From Charina bottae (Eukaryota > Chordata > Lepidosauria > Squamata > Charinaidae), in assembly GCA_023362775.1 (NCBI GenBank), contig JALMGJ010000004.1, positions 51,480,298-51,544,297 on the forward strand: DNA of 64,000 nucleotides. The letters are read 5' to 3'. The first letter of the stretch is position 1, and the number at the start of each line of letters is the position of its first letter. The position numbers and the translations under genes were made by a program. Shown here one piece after another: positions 11,121 to 21,740 of the stretch. The notes under the pieces are model-generated. The model was not told the origin of the DNA. It did no database searches and worked only from the letters and a program-made list of their open reading frames with translations.

Positions 11121-13670
11121 AGAATACAAAAAAAAATTGAAAATGTATAAGTTCAGTTGACTGCAAATAGGAAAAATTTCCCTTGAAAGTGTTCAGTGAT
11201 AACTTGTTATAGTTGGACATGGGCAAAGCAAGAATTTTATGAATCCAAAGAAATATTGTTTAGTATTTGGTGGCTTTCATTTATACATAAATTAGGTTCT
11301 ATTGAAAAGTGATGAAGTTTCAATTTACTGTACTTTGTTATCAAGCACAATGTACCATCACCCCAAATTTCCTTTCTCTGGTAACCATCCCATTCAGATA
11401 GCATTCAGTAGCTTTATGAGTTAATGCCTCCACTTGGAATTAGACTGCAAATGAACTGACACCAGTGCTAATGGCAAAGCACTGACATAATTGATCATAT
11501 CACTAGTTAGCACTCTGGCTTCTCTCCTCTGGCCTAATTAAAGTTTTTGAAACATTTTCAAAGAGATCAAGTGGGAGGCTACTAGAGTATAAGTAATTGT
11601 GGCAGGGCCATTGTTCAGGCAGGGTCATTGTTGTGGATAAAAGGCCTTCTGCCATCCTGCCACTTGGGGCCTTCAGTGCCTGACTTGTTAAACAGAAGTT
11701 TTTAGATCAGATAGAAACTCTTCTTATTTTTTTATTCTGACTTAGGAATCATAATTGCTATCTTTGTGACGTAACTTTATTAATGGTTTTGATCACTTTT
11801 ATAAGCAGTATTAATTGAATGTTCCTTCAAAAATTTTATTCAGATTTACACACTTCGTAAATCTCTTTTCTATCTTTTTGGGGCTTTTTAATGAGTTGTG
11901 GTTTTAAAGATATATTACATTACAAAGAGGGAAAAATGATTGCGAAGTTGAGATGATAGCAGGAGAACAATTAGTTTAGAGATGTTGTAGATTTCATATG
12001 TGGTTGGCAAGATGGGTTTTTAGAAGCCTTTATATTATTGGACAAAAATATTTCCACTGCTTTCACTGGCAGTGGTGTGTAAATTACTGCTAGTTTAGTT
12101 CAAAGTTTCCACTGTGAACATTAGTACTTCCAAAGCAAGATCATATTGGTGCCTATCTAGACCAGGATCCTATCTCTCACAGTGACCAAGCTAATATAAT
12201 TGGGAAATTGTCAAGCAAAATGTAAAAGCATCCACTTCCACTTTTCCTTCTTATCAGCTTCCATTTGGTAAGATTTATCTGAGTATTTTTTTCTGTCACA
12301 GTAATTATAGTAGCAAAGTACCATAATTACAAATTATTTTTTTTAAAAAGCGAAAGTTTGGATTTTATACTCTACTACAGGCATTAGCTTGCCTCTGCCA
12401 TTGGCAGAAATTTGTGGCTAAATATAAAATATCCTGTCATAAAACCAATTCACAATGTATTATACATTTGTTCATAAAATATTCATATCTTCAGCCAATA
12501 TATCTTGATATTTGTCATTGAAGAATAGTTAATACCTGCATGCCATATTTTTGATCACCTCTACTTGCATCATTAATCACATTTATTTGCAGTAAGACAT
12601 GAATTATTAATTTTCCCCCCCATCCATTTAAATAAAATAAGTGTTTGGAAGAATAAACAAGTCTTTATGGAAGTCAAGAAGTCCTTACAATTTGACAGGA
12701 TTTTGAACTGAGTGTTCAGATGTTAGGGTGTCAACGAAGAGAGTTACTGTAGATGTCAAGATAGCAGTCTTTTTTGCCCATGGAAGTAATTTTTACCTTG
12801 TGCTCCTCTTTTTTCTCTAAACATTCTTATAGTCTTGAAGCTAGATCCAACCTTGTTCTTCTACAGACAAAAGAAAGTCTGAAATCTAAGGGATGAGTTG
12901 ACATAATGGATCTATATATTTTTATTCAGTTTGATTATTTATATTTGTACCACTTCAGAAATCTTTCACAATGCTGTCCCTCTAGAAACTAGTTCTTGTG
13001 ACTCCTTAATAGCAATTTATAGCAATAGTTCTGAATCACCCACCACATACAAAATCTTATGGCCAACCATAAAAGTTATGACGATTGCGCATTGCAAAAC
13101 TGATTATATTCATAATAAAAACAAGTTGGTCCTTTAAATGTTTGTAAAAGGTCAGAATTAAGTCATTAGCCAGATATTGTTTGGTATCATATAAATCTCG
13201 TTATTATCCTTAGGGTGAAAGGCACTAATAATTTTCAAGAAGCATAAAAACAGGACTGTATGTTTCAAATTAATAAGAGAGTAAAGAGAGTAATAAAAAT
13301 CCCATAAAGTGGACATCATGACATCTTCAAAACCTCAGCAAAGAAAAAAAAATATTTAACTGTGATGAAAGTGAAGTATAACAAGCATCTTAGCATCACA
13401 TACAGTGACTTTACATACAGTATAAGCTTTCATGAGAAATTTTAATGTATTTATTGCAGAAACCAAGGTCCAATTATGTTTCCTTGGTTCCTTTTGGCTT
13501 TCAAATATTATAAATCATTTATAACAACCATAACTCTGTTTTTAAGCCCCTTATTTTTCAGTGTCGTTACCTTATGAAAAAGATGTTTTCTCACAGCAAT
13601 TGTTTTAGGAATTTGATATATTTAACTATTTATTTTTTTATACTACCCTTCTACATAGCTTCTAAGATGG
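11121..13670. other. Long presumed intron stretch, no repeats recognised
   Basis: There is no transposable element or coding signal that I can identify over 2.5 kb, the longest such stretch in this half of the window. Positions 11490-11690 look unlike the surroundings: an interrupted short tandem (GGCAGGGCCATTGTTCA, then GGCAGGGTCATTGTTGT) with SOX-like ATTGTT cores and a nearby TAATTAAA. I list that as a candidate conserved element only. Confidence 0.35.
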
Positions 13671-13678
13671 TTCTACAG

Positions 13679-13940
13679 CAGGGCTTTCCAAACTGTGTGT
13701 CGCGACACAAAAGTGTGTCGCCACACACAGTCTGGTGTGTCGCCACACAACCCGGAAGCGCTGATCATAATCACCGCTTCCGGGTTTTCCTGCGGCGACA
13801 CACCAATTGCAGCGCGCAAAACCCGAAAGCAGCAGCAGCGCTTCCGGGGTTTTGCGCACTGCCGCACTTCCGGGTTTTCCCGCGGCGACACACCAACGCC
13901 AGTTGGTGTGTCGCCGCGGGAAAAACTTTGGAAAGCCCTG
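13679..13940. mobile_element. Complete hAT MITE, subfamily A
   Basis: The inverted termini are CAGGGCTTTCCAAACT and ACTTTGGAAAGCCCTG, flanked by a perfect 8-bp duplication TTCTACAG (13671-13678 and 13941-13948). The subterminal regions carry repeated GTGTGTCG / CGACACAC octamers. The GC-rich centre contains several inverted CTTCCGGGTTTT units. There is no transposase. Overlapping open frames on both strands are by-products of the inverted repeats. Confidence 0.95.
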
Positions 13941-14099
13941 TTCTACAGAAACAAGATACAGTACAGAAGTGAAATATGACCATGAAACATTAAAAAGTAA
14001 AATAATATAAAATACATTAACCTTACAATTCTATGCATGTCTAATTGTAAGTAATTCCAATTAGGTTCAGTGTAGCTCAGTTTAAGGTAAGTGTACTTA

Positions 14100-14795
14100 G
14101 GCTCACAGACATAAATATATTGAAAAGCCTGACATAATATAAAACATATTTCTCTTATAATAACTCCTGGTAGACCTCTTGTATCAATTTATTTATCAAA
14201 TTTATACTCATACACTCATGGCATTTTAGATTATTAGTTAACAGTAAAACTTTAGTTAAGGAAACCAATCCATAAATAAAAGTGGATAGCACATTTTAAA
14301 AATAGCCATAAATAAATATCAAAGTGTACATCAGAAGAGAAATGCCAGCTTATAGAAATAGGTTTTCAGATTGCATTTAAAGGAGAACAGTAAGGGTGAA
14401 GATTGTGCATCATAAGAAATGGAATTCCGTAGCATTGTTATGTGGATTACAAGGAGGAGATCAAGGATGTAAAGGAAAAATGAACAGAAATATAAGAGAC
14501 CTTACATTTCCCTAAGGTATTTCTTGTATTGCTTGTGAAATGTTTTGAGATGGGAACTAGTATATCAGACTGATCATTATCATATGCTTATACCACCACC
14601 CAGCAAGAGTAATCAATACACAGGAACCAGTTTAATATTAATACATTATATTTATATCCTAGGACTCTATAAAATGGTCTTGAATGGAATATTAAAAATA
14701 TAATATAAAGTTCATAATTTATAACTTTGCAAAATACTTACCAGATTGGAGGCTCACAGACAGAAATATATTGAAAAGCCTGATATCATATAAAA
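14100..14795. repeat. Pair of 45-bp direct repeats of unknown origin
   Basis: Positions 14100-14144 and 14751-14795 share 'ggctcacagaca' and 'atatattgaaaagcctga' segments with only a few mismatches, in the same orientation and 651 bp apart. They do not start with TG or end with CA, so an LTR pair is unlikely. The DNA between them and on either side is AT-rich and unassigned. Confidence 0.6.
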
Positions 14796-15539
14796 TTAAA
14801 TGGCACAATAGATAATTAATAAGTTTTTTCCCTTCATTATTTTCAGTAACCTATATTCATATTAAAGTAAAGCAACTCTTGATGAAATCAGTTTGTTTTC
14901 CATTGCATGCTTTTGTGAAGCACTAAAGCTCTTAACAAATAATCCAATTTGTTAAGATTAGGCATAATCTTTACTTCAGCTTGTTTCTTCTCTTGAATCT
15001 AAAGTAAGAAAAGCATATTTAACAGCAACAATTCAGTTCTGAAAATGTTAGTCATTAAATAAAAACAAAAACATTTTTTTTGTCAACACAGAAGAATCAA
15101 AATGGACATAAGGTGACGTGGAAGCTAATTTGGACAAAGTGAAAAAAGTAATGAATCAGAGTGCCAGATAAGTTATGCTAATAGGAAGTGTTAAAAAGGA
15201 TGCTTTGTGGAATGATGAAATGAAACAGAGGGAAAAAATGAGTATAAGAGAATGATTGCTACAAAAATGAGGACAGGACAAATATATTTCATATTTACTT
15301 ACTTACTTTATAGACCACTGTAATCAGGATCAACTTCTAATGGTTTGCAAATCAGAAATAGTAAGGAATTGTTAAGATTTAAAGAAGCAGAACTATTTTA
15401 ATATAAATAATGTTTTGGAAGTGATACTATAAGAATGTTGAAAGATGATAGGGCTGCAGATGTAGATAATGAAACTGGAGAAATGTTAAAATATAGATGT
15501 GGCTGGTTTTTGGAATAGCTGTGCAGCTTATTTATGACT

Positions 15540-15990
15540 ATAACTAAGCCTGATTATTGGAAGAATGCTATTATTGTTCCTTTATACAAAGGAAAATTTA
15601 ATAATATCGAATGCAAAACTTACAGGGGGATTCATTTGTTAAGTGTGCCTAAACAGTTTTTTGGTAACTGAAAGGGCACAAAAAGTGACAATGAGCAAAA
15701 TTTTGGAAACGCAGTGCAGCTTTTTACCAAGTAGGAGGTGTGCACACCAGATTTTTGCTCTTCAGCAGATGACTGTACAATGCATTAATGTGAAAAAGAA
15801 AGCAAATGATACTTTGGTGGATTTAGAGAAAGCATGTAGTAAAGTGAACAGGCTTGAAATATGGAATGTTTTGCATGAATATGGACTTGAAGGTTGGTTG
15901 CTGAATGTGGTGAAAGCATATGATGGAAGTAAATCATGCATAGTGAATGGTTCAACATAGAGCAGGGAGTAAAACAAGGATGTATAATTC
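15540..15990 (+). pseudogene. Degenerate non-LTR retrotransposon RT fragment
   Basis: The + strand encodes PDYWKNAIIVPLYKGKFNN and then CKTYRGIHLLSVP. A 105-residue frame (15643-15960) follows with LVDLEKACSKVNRLEIWNVL, the RT palm block whose intact form reads 'DLEKAYDRVNR'. The clade is not certain. A minus-strand relative lies within 24190-25170. Stops and a lost catalytic Asp context show it is inactive. The 500 bp upstream may be an unrecognisable 5' extension. Confidence 0.7.
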
Positions 15991-16489
15991 CCCTTGGCTG
16001 TTTAATCTGTCTATGGTCTGCTATTCAAAGAAGAAGAAGAAGACAACATTTGAAATAATTGCATTAAGAAGTAACCAATATGACAATTGAGGGTTTAAAC
16101 ATTTTCTAAGTTTAAGAAAAAGCATGGCAAAGGAGGTGACCTGACTGCTAACAACAGTGTAACTCAGTTACATCCAATGGGAATCACTTACTGTACTTAG
16201 CAAGTGTATGTAATAAAATGAGAAGGGGTAGATTAAAAGTGGAGATGTATAAATGATTTTTGCAGCTTTGCCTCTTGGAGTGAGTGGGAGGAGCAAAACA
16301 CAGTGATGGCAAAGTCTCCACCAACATAGAAAAAAAGTCAACGGAGTATGTTTATATCAACTATTCAGCTTCTGATAAAAGCTTATGGGAGTAGTCTAAC
16401 ACTCTTGGTGTACAACTGAGTTAGTTTCAAAATCAGACAACTCATCCAGGGATACCACATTTATTAGAAGCTACTGTACACCTTCAGCA

Positions 16490-16866
16490 AAGGAGATTGT
16501 TACCTTGTCGTGGTGCTGGAGCTTGAGCACCTCAATGAAACCATGAGCTAAACCGTGAAGGGACACCCAAGACGGGAAGGTCGTGGCAGAGAGGTCAGAC
16601 TAAATACGATCCCTGGGGAAGGTAATGGCAACCCACCCCAGTATTCTTGCCGTGAAAACTAAATGGATCAGTACAACCAGAGATATGTCGGTATACCATC
16701 GGAAGATGGGACTCCCAAGTCGGAAGATGATCAAAATGCTACTGGGGAGGAACAGAGGATACGTTCAATTAGCCCCAGATGTGATGACGCAGCTAGCTCA
16801 AAGCCGAAAGGACGGCTAGCGGCCGACGGTGCTGGTGGTGAACGACGAATCCGATGTTGATCAGGA
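16490..16866 (+). repeat. RTE/BovB-related 5' module
   Basis: The sequence runs 'ccttgtcgtggtgctggag' ... 'ggtaatggcaacccacccc' ... 'aaaatgctactggggagga' and is homologous to the module at 31775-32112. Both resemble the region upstream of the endonuclease/RT frame of BovB-like RTE LINEs. Here it appears without the RT part. A frame of about 65 residues spans part of it, without a known domain. Confidence 0.6.
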
Positions 16867-17173
16867 AAGAGAAATGTTATTACTCTCAGTACATCTTGTC
16901 ATTGTCTTGGCTTTCTGAATAAAAGCTGCCTTTAACACCAAACTTCAGAGTTTCCCAACTGTATTAACAATTATTAATAAGAAATTAAACAAAGGCATTA
17001 ATATAGTACAATGGTCTAATAATACAATAGTGTATTTACCGAGAAACAAATGTAACAAGATGCTGCAGTTCACCTATTGCATGCAGTCAGTATAAAAGTT
17101 AAAAAAAAAAGAACAGACGGGAACAAGGAAATCAACAAAATCACATTGTTAAATCAAGATAAACACCTTCAGG

Positions 17174-17304
17174 CAGTGTTTCTCAACCTTGGCAACTTTA
17201 AGATGTGTGGACTTCAACTCCCAGAATTCCCCAGCCAGGCTGGCTGGGGAATTCTGGGAGCTGAAGTCCACACATCTTAAAGTTGCCAAGGTTGAGAAAC
17301 ACTG
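17174..17304. mobile_element. 131-bp near-perfect hairpin MITE (hAT-like)
   Basis: The two arms, each about 64 bp, are almost perfect inverted repeats from CAGTGTTTCTCAACCTTGG to its complement, meeting at a GCCAG/CTGGC centre. The flanks are 8-bp near-identical repeats CCTTCAGG (17166-17173) and ACTTCAGG (17305-17312). The length, CAGTG...CACTG ends and 8-bp target size fit a hAT-type MITE family common in vertebrates. A transcript would fold into one long hairpin. Confidence 0.88.
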
Positions 17305-17427
17305 ACTTCAGGTGATAATAACATAGCACCACAATCTCATCTATTCTTTGCTGGTTTTAAAACATACAGGTGGTACAAAGTATTGAAGGATCTAACAAGA
17401 GCAAAATAGTTTTGAAAAGCCCTAAGC

Positions 17428-17940
17428 CAGGGGTCGGCAAACCGCGGCTCGCGAGCCACATGCGGCTCTTTGGCCCTTTGAGTGTGGCTCTTCCCCAGGC
17501 AGGCGTGGTGGGGGCAGGCGCAGCAGCGGGCATGATGTGTGTGGTGGGACAGCCGCGGCAGCGGGCATGGTGTGCGTGGTGGGGGCAGGCGCGGCAGCGG
17601 GCATGGTGTGTGTGGTGGGGCAGGCGCGGCAACGGGCATGGTGTGCGTGGCGGGGGCAGGCGCGGCAGCGGGCATGGTGTGCGTGGCGGGGGCAGGCACG
17701 GCAGCAGGCCCTAAGTGTGTGTGATTGGCTCCCACCCGCAAAACCCGCCCCCTTCCATGTGATTGGCTCCCACCCACAAACCCCGCCCCCTTCCACGCGA
17801 TTGGCTCCCGCCTGCAAACCCCACCCCCTTCCACGCGATTGGCTCCCACCCTCAAACCCTGCCCCCTGGCCCTCGAGTGATATTATAAATTTTATAAATG
17901 TCAAAATGGCTCCTGGCATAAAAAAGTTTGCCGACCCCTG
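17428..17940. mobile_element. Complete hAT element, GTCGGCAAAC family, short form
   Basis: The termini are CAGGGGTCGGCAAAC and GTTTGCCGACCCCTG, with a perfect 8-bp duplication CCCTAAGC (17420-17427 and 17941-17948). Inside are about five or six 35-36 bp tandem units (GGGCATGGTGTGCGTGG core, 17528-17706) and then four 38-bp units (17723-17870), each with ATTGG and CCGCCCCC. There is no transposase. Long open frames of up to 172 codons on both strands come from the tandem repeats and are not genes. A larger relative is at 55926-58066. Confidence 0.95.
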
Positions 17941-17948
17941 CCCTAAGC

Positions 17949-18751
17949 CATTCAGTCTTAAAACAGATAAAAGTGTTTATTATAGGGTCAAGAACCAGAA
18001 ATCACAGCTGCCTTGTAGCCTGTTTATAGTTCAGTCCTTTTAGTTTTGATTTGGTGGTAGTCAGCAAGCATGAGCTTGCATAATAGGTTAAATATGAAAG
18101 CAAAAGTTCTTTTTGTGATTTACTATCCCAGTAATTTTGCAGAACTATTCAAAGCTGTATACTTCGTGATGCACAATTTGCATGATGAGTATTGTCCAAA
18201 AAGTTACTTCATGTCTGAATGGGTGTCTGTGTATAGATTTTTATTATTTGTAATAGTTGTTATAGTTTTGTTACTGAAGCTTTAAAATGTAATTTTATTT
18301 TACTGCTTATTTTACCCAGGGGAGCTGGGATTCTTAAGCAAATTAAGAATTGTTTTACCAATTTCTGAAAAATACAGTGTATGCAATATTTTTGTGCATT
18401 CTTGTGATATTCAAATATGTGACCTCAGCCTTCTAGGACCTAATTGGAAACTGCTGGCTTATTGTCGCACCCCAGCATCACATAAATAGGGAGGGAAGGA
18501 GGTGATACCAGTTCCCCTCTCTACAACTGATGGCATTGCTGTTCTTTCTTCCAAGATAGCTGGTTCAGCTGATAAAAACAACAATATGTAATTGTATTAG
18601 AAATTTGGCTGTACTTTACATCAAAATCATACACTGAGTATCTTTCAGTCACTTGAAACTGATAAAATTATTTTTAAGAAATTTTTGGACTCTTATTTTG
18701 ATAGTTGATATTATTCGGTATATAAGATCAGAATCCATTATTGCAGCAACA
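17949..18751. other. Presumed intron, nothing recognised
   Basis: AT-rich sequence with no repeat family or splice-flanked coding segment that I can recognise. Confidence 0.4.
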
Positions 18752-18759
18752 GCGTAGAA

Positions 18760-19068
18760 CAGAGTTTCTCAACCAGGGTTCCGTGGAACCCTAGGGTTCC
18801 ACGAGAGGTCACTAGGGGTTCCCTGGAAGATCACGATTTATTTTAAAAAATTATCTCAAATTCAGGCAACTTCATATTAGAGGCAAGTTTCATTCTTTAT
18901 TGTTAGTTTAAGAAGACAGTGAATGCCTGTAATACAGGCCTACCCATAAAACGAATATAATAATTTTGTAACTTCTGGCCGATATTTGAGCCTGAATGTG
19001 CAGGGGTTCCCCAAGGCCTGAAAAATATTTCAAGGGTTCCTCCAGGGTCAAAAGGTTGAGAAAGGCTG
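18760..19068. mobile_element. hAT-like MITE (CAGAGTTTCTCAACC termini)
   Basis: The left end is CAGAGTTTCTCAACCAGGG and the right end is AAAAGGTTGAGAAAGGCTG. The inner parts also pair (GGGTTCC... against ...GGAACCCT). The flanking octamers GCGTAGAA (18752-18759) and TCGTAGAA (19069-19076) match at 7 of 8. The diverged duplication makes this older than the CAGRGCTTTCC copies. Confidence 0.8.
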
Positions 19069-19336
19069 TCGTAGAAGAAATCTGGGCATACATACTTGCC
19101 AAAACATTGATTTCTACAGAATAATCTTGTGCTAATTTATAAATTTATTAAAAGATTCATCTTACACATTTACAAGTCCATTTCATGTTGTTATTACTAC
19201 AGTCTGGGCCTTTATATTAATCCTCAATTGATTGTATATAAATACGCTATTCTGCATTGAACATTTGACTATGTGCAAAGTGTATATACACATATTAGTA
19301 AGTAGTGAGCTTTTTTTCAGTTTTCACATCAACTCA

Positions 19337-19798
19337 ACCACCATGGGGCGGAGTATCGACCCGCCCCACCCGGTCATGCAGAGAGGGCATGCTACGGATC
19401 CCATCAGTAAAAGAATTTCATCTAGCGGGATCCAGGAGGCGTGCCTTCTCTGCCGTAGCACCCGCCCTTTGGAACATCTTGCCCCTTGAGGTGAGGCTAG
19501 CCCCCACACTCCTGACCTTCAGGAAACAACTGAAAACCTGGCTCTGCCACCTCGCCTGGGACGGGATGAGTAATAGCTCTTCCTGGAGATGGCTCGCACC
19601 ATAAAGTTCAGTCCGGTTCGTAAATATCAGATACAGCCTCTTGGATTTTATATTTTTATATTTTTATATTTTTAATTGATTGTATAAAGTATTTTATATG
19701 TTTTTAATCGCTGACTTTATTGTAAACCGCCCAGAGTCCCCTTGTGGGGGGAGATGGGCGGTGATATAAGTTAGAAATAATAAATAAATAAATAAATA
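19337..19798 (+). pseudogene. CR1/L2-type LINE 3' end with AAAT tail
   Basis: The + strand encodes RPTRSCREGMLRIPSVKEFH, then RRRAFSAVAPALWNILPLEV and FRKQLKTWLCH, equivalent to the C-terminus of the copy at 8083-9018. Next come the 3'UTR with 'aaccgcccagagtccc' and 'gatgggcggtgatataag', and an (AAAT)n tail at 19783-19798. It is one of the few LINE pieces on the same strand as FRMPD4. Confidence 0.88.
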
Positions 19799-20555
19799 TT
19801 CTCTCCTCACCATCTCACACATGGGGATGTTCTTCATTGGCCTTTATTCTACTAAAGCAATCCTCTCAGAAAGAGAAGCACTTAACGGTAGTGTACATAG
19901 GAGATCAACCGCACCAGGCTTCTAAAGCTATAGTTTTAAACACTCCCAGCTATAAATCAGCTGTGTGTTACTTGCTTCACAAATAAATTACTTTGTACAC
20001 TTTGAAATTGTGATGATACTGTGGGCTTGTTCGAGATCTTTAAGTAGATACTCTGGAATTCTAGACTAGCTATTAATTTTTCATTTATTTATGCTACTGC
20101 ATTATTAATGCTGGCTTCTGCTACCACTCTCTAAGATTTTGAAGGTGAGTTCAGTAGGAAATAGAAGACGTAGCTTGATCTTGACTGAAAATGTTTCCTG
20201 ACAGAATTTTGGAAAGGGAAATGGGGCCCAATTTACAGTATATACTATAAGCATGTTTGACAATGATTAATATTTTCTTTAGAATAAATGTTAGTATGTT
20301 TCTATTGCAATAAACATTGCACCATGTAAAAAACTTTACTGTTCCTTGTTTTATTTTTAAGGAAAATGAGCTCAGTCTCCATGCTGGGTTTAGAGTGACA
20401 GGAAGGGGCCCTGAACCCTCATCTACTTGGATGTTCTTTACAGTATTGCTCCTTCAAATCATTTTTTCTCTCTCAAGAAGTACTTTTGATAGATGTTTCA
20501 CTATTTTCAGAACTGAGGAATATGTGCATGCTAGATAGTATCCAATGTTATTATA
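19799..20555. other. Presumed intron, nothing recognised
   Basis: AT-rich sequence without identifiable elements. Confidence 0.4.
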
Positions 20556-20563
20556 CCATAGAA

Positions 20564-20862
20564 CAACTTTTCATGTTGGTGACACACATCAACGGCGGTG
20601 GCGCCGTGGCAGTGGCGGCGTGGCCTGCGGTGTCCTGGTGTGTCGTGCACAAACCCGGAAGCTCTGATGGGGGGAACCGGAAGAGGCAGCACCCCGCCAA
20701 TCAGCGCTGCTGCCGTGGCGGCGGCAGCAGCAGTGGCGCTGATTGGTGGGGGTGCCCCCTCTTCCGGTTCCCCCCATCAGCGCTTCCGGGTTTGCGCACG
20801 ACACACCAGGACACTGCAGGTGACACAGTAGTGTGTCACGACACACACTTTGGAAAGCTATG
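20564..20862. mobile_element. hAT MITE, subfamily C, with deleted left terminus
   Basis: A perfect 8-bp duplication CCATAGAA flanks it (20556-20563 and 20863-20870). The right end is ACTTTGGAAAGCTATG. The left end reads CAACTTTTCATGTTGG, whereas the copy at 34124 reads CAGAGCTTTCCAAACTTTTCATG, so about 11 bases of the left inverted repeat are missing. The GC-rich interior contains a large inverted repeat (GGGGGGAACCGGAAGAGG type arms). Confidence 0.9.
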
Positions 20863-20870
20863 CCATAGAA

Positions 20871-21468
20871 TGTGTAGAAACCATTTTATCTTAAGTATTA
20901 AGTATTTTAATGTTGTTTATACAAGCCAAAGTACAATCTACTGTATATACAAGTGCTTTTGCAACTCATGTGGATTTCATCAACTTTAATTAGCTTTTTA
21001 GCTAGAGCTTTTGGCAAATATTGGTAAGACTTATAGTGTTTAGTGGGAAAACGCTGCACCTATTTTTATAGTTACTACTTCAGCCTTCCTCCCAAAATGT
21101 GTGTATTGCTGTTCTGCTATAATTTATAGCCATGCCTGCCAGCTTCTCATTTTTTTTCTGCTGCAATTGCATAAAAGTTCAATTTTTTATATTTCTGTAA
21201 GAGTCTTTAGACGTTGTGCTATGTGGATATAGTCTACTGGAAGATTAAGTAAATGGAGTAGCAATATGACTGGAATGTGTATTTATTATTTCCTGTCTGC
21301 TATATGCACTTACTACAACTTTCCATATTGATTCTGCTTTGATGGACACAACCTGCACAGTTAGATAAGATCTTAAATAAGATGGCAATGTTAGAATTAT
21401 CATTTAATTTTACTCTTTTTCAACCATTATTCATCTGCATCACTGTAGAAATTTTTATAGCGGAACAA
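20871..21468. other. Presumed intron, nothing recognised
   Basis: AT-rich sequence without identifiable elements. Confidence 0.4.
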
Positions 21469-21740
21469 TGTCAGGGAAATTGGCGAAGAAACAATGCTGA
21501 GTCAAAGTTCAGCTCTAGTATCTTTATTGTCTTTACCATACACAGAATCTTGCCAGACTAAAGGTTCCTAAACAGAGCTAAGGGGAAAAGTACCTTTGAG
21601 AATCTAGGTCAGGTGCTAGTCTAACTTTCTTCCTCGCCCCCCCCCCCCACTCTCTAAGCTGTGCAAGCGGTGCGAACGCTTATCAGCCTGGAATGCACTC
21701 TCTGCCCCCTCAGCTCCCAGCTCCATCACATATGATTTGT
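21469..21740 (-). repeat. LTR-like fragment (R/U5 end)
   Basis: On the minus strand the fragment contains 'ggcaagattctgtg', an AATAAA signal and a terminal CCCTGACA at 21469. This matches the LTR ends at 1345-1622, 25198-25850 and 49846-50070. The other limit was set where similarity to LTR-like GC-rich sequence fades. A 14-C run lies at about 21637-21650. Confidence 0.5.

Noticed and set aside
17337..18043. Open frames of 165-172 codons around the 17428 element
   Set aside because: They are produced by 35-38 bp GC-rich tandem units of a hAT element and are open on both strands, which is not expected for a gene.
20486..20989. 167-codon frame
   Set aside because: Most of it is the GC-rich core of the hAT copy at 20564-20862; it runs out into AT-rich flanks with no domain.
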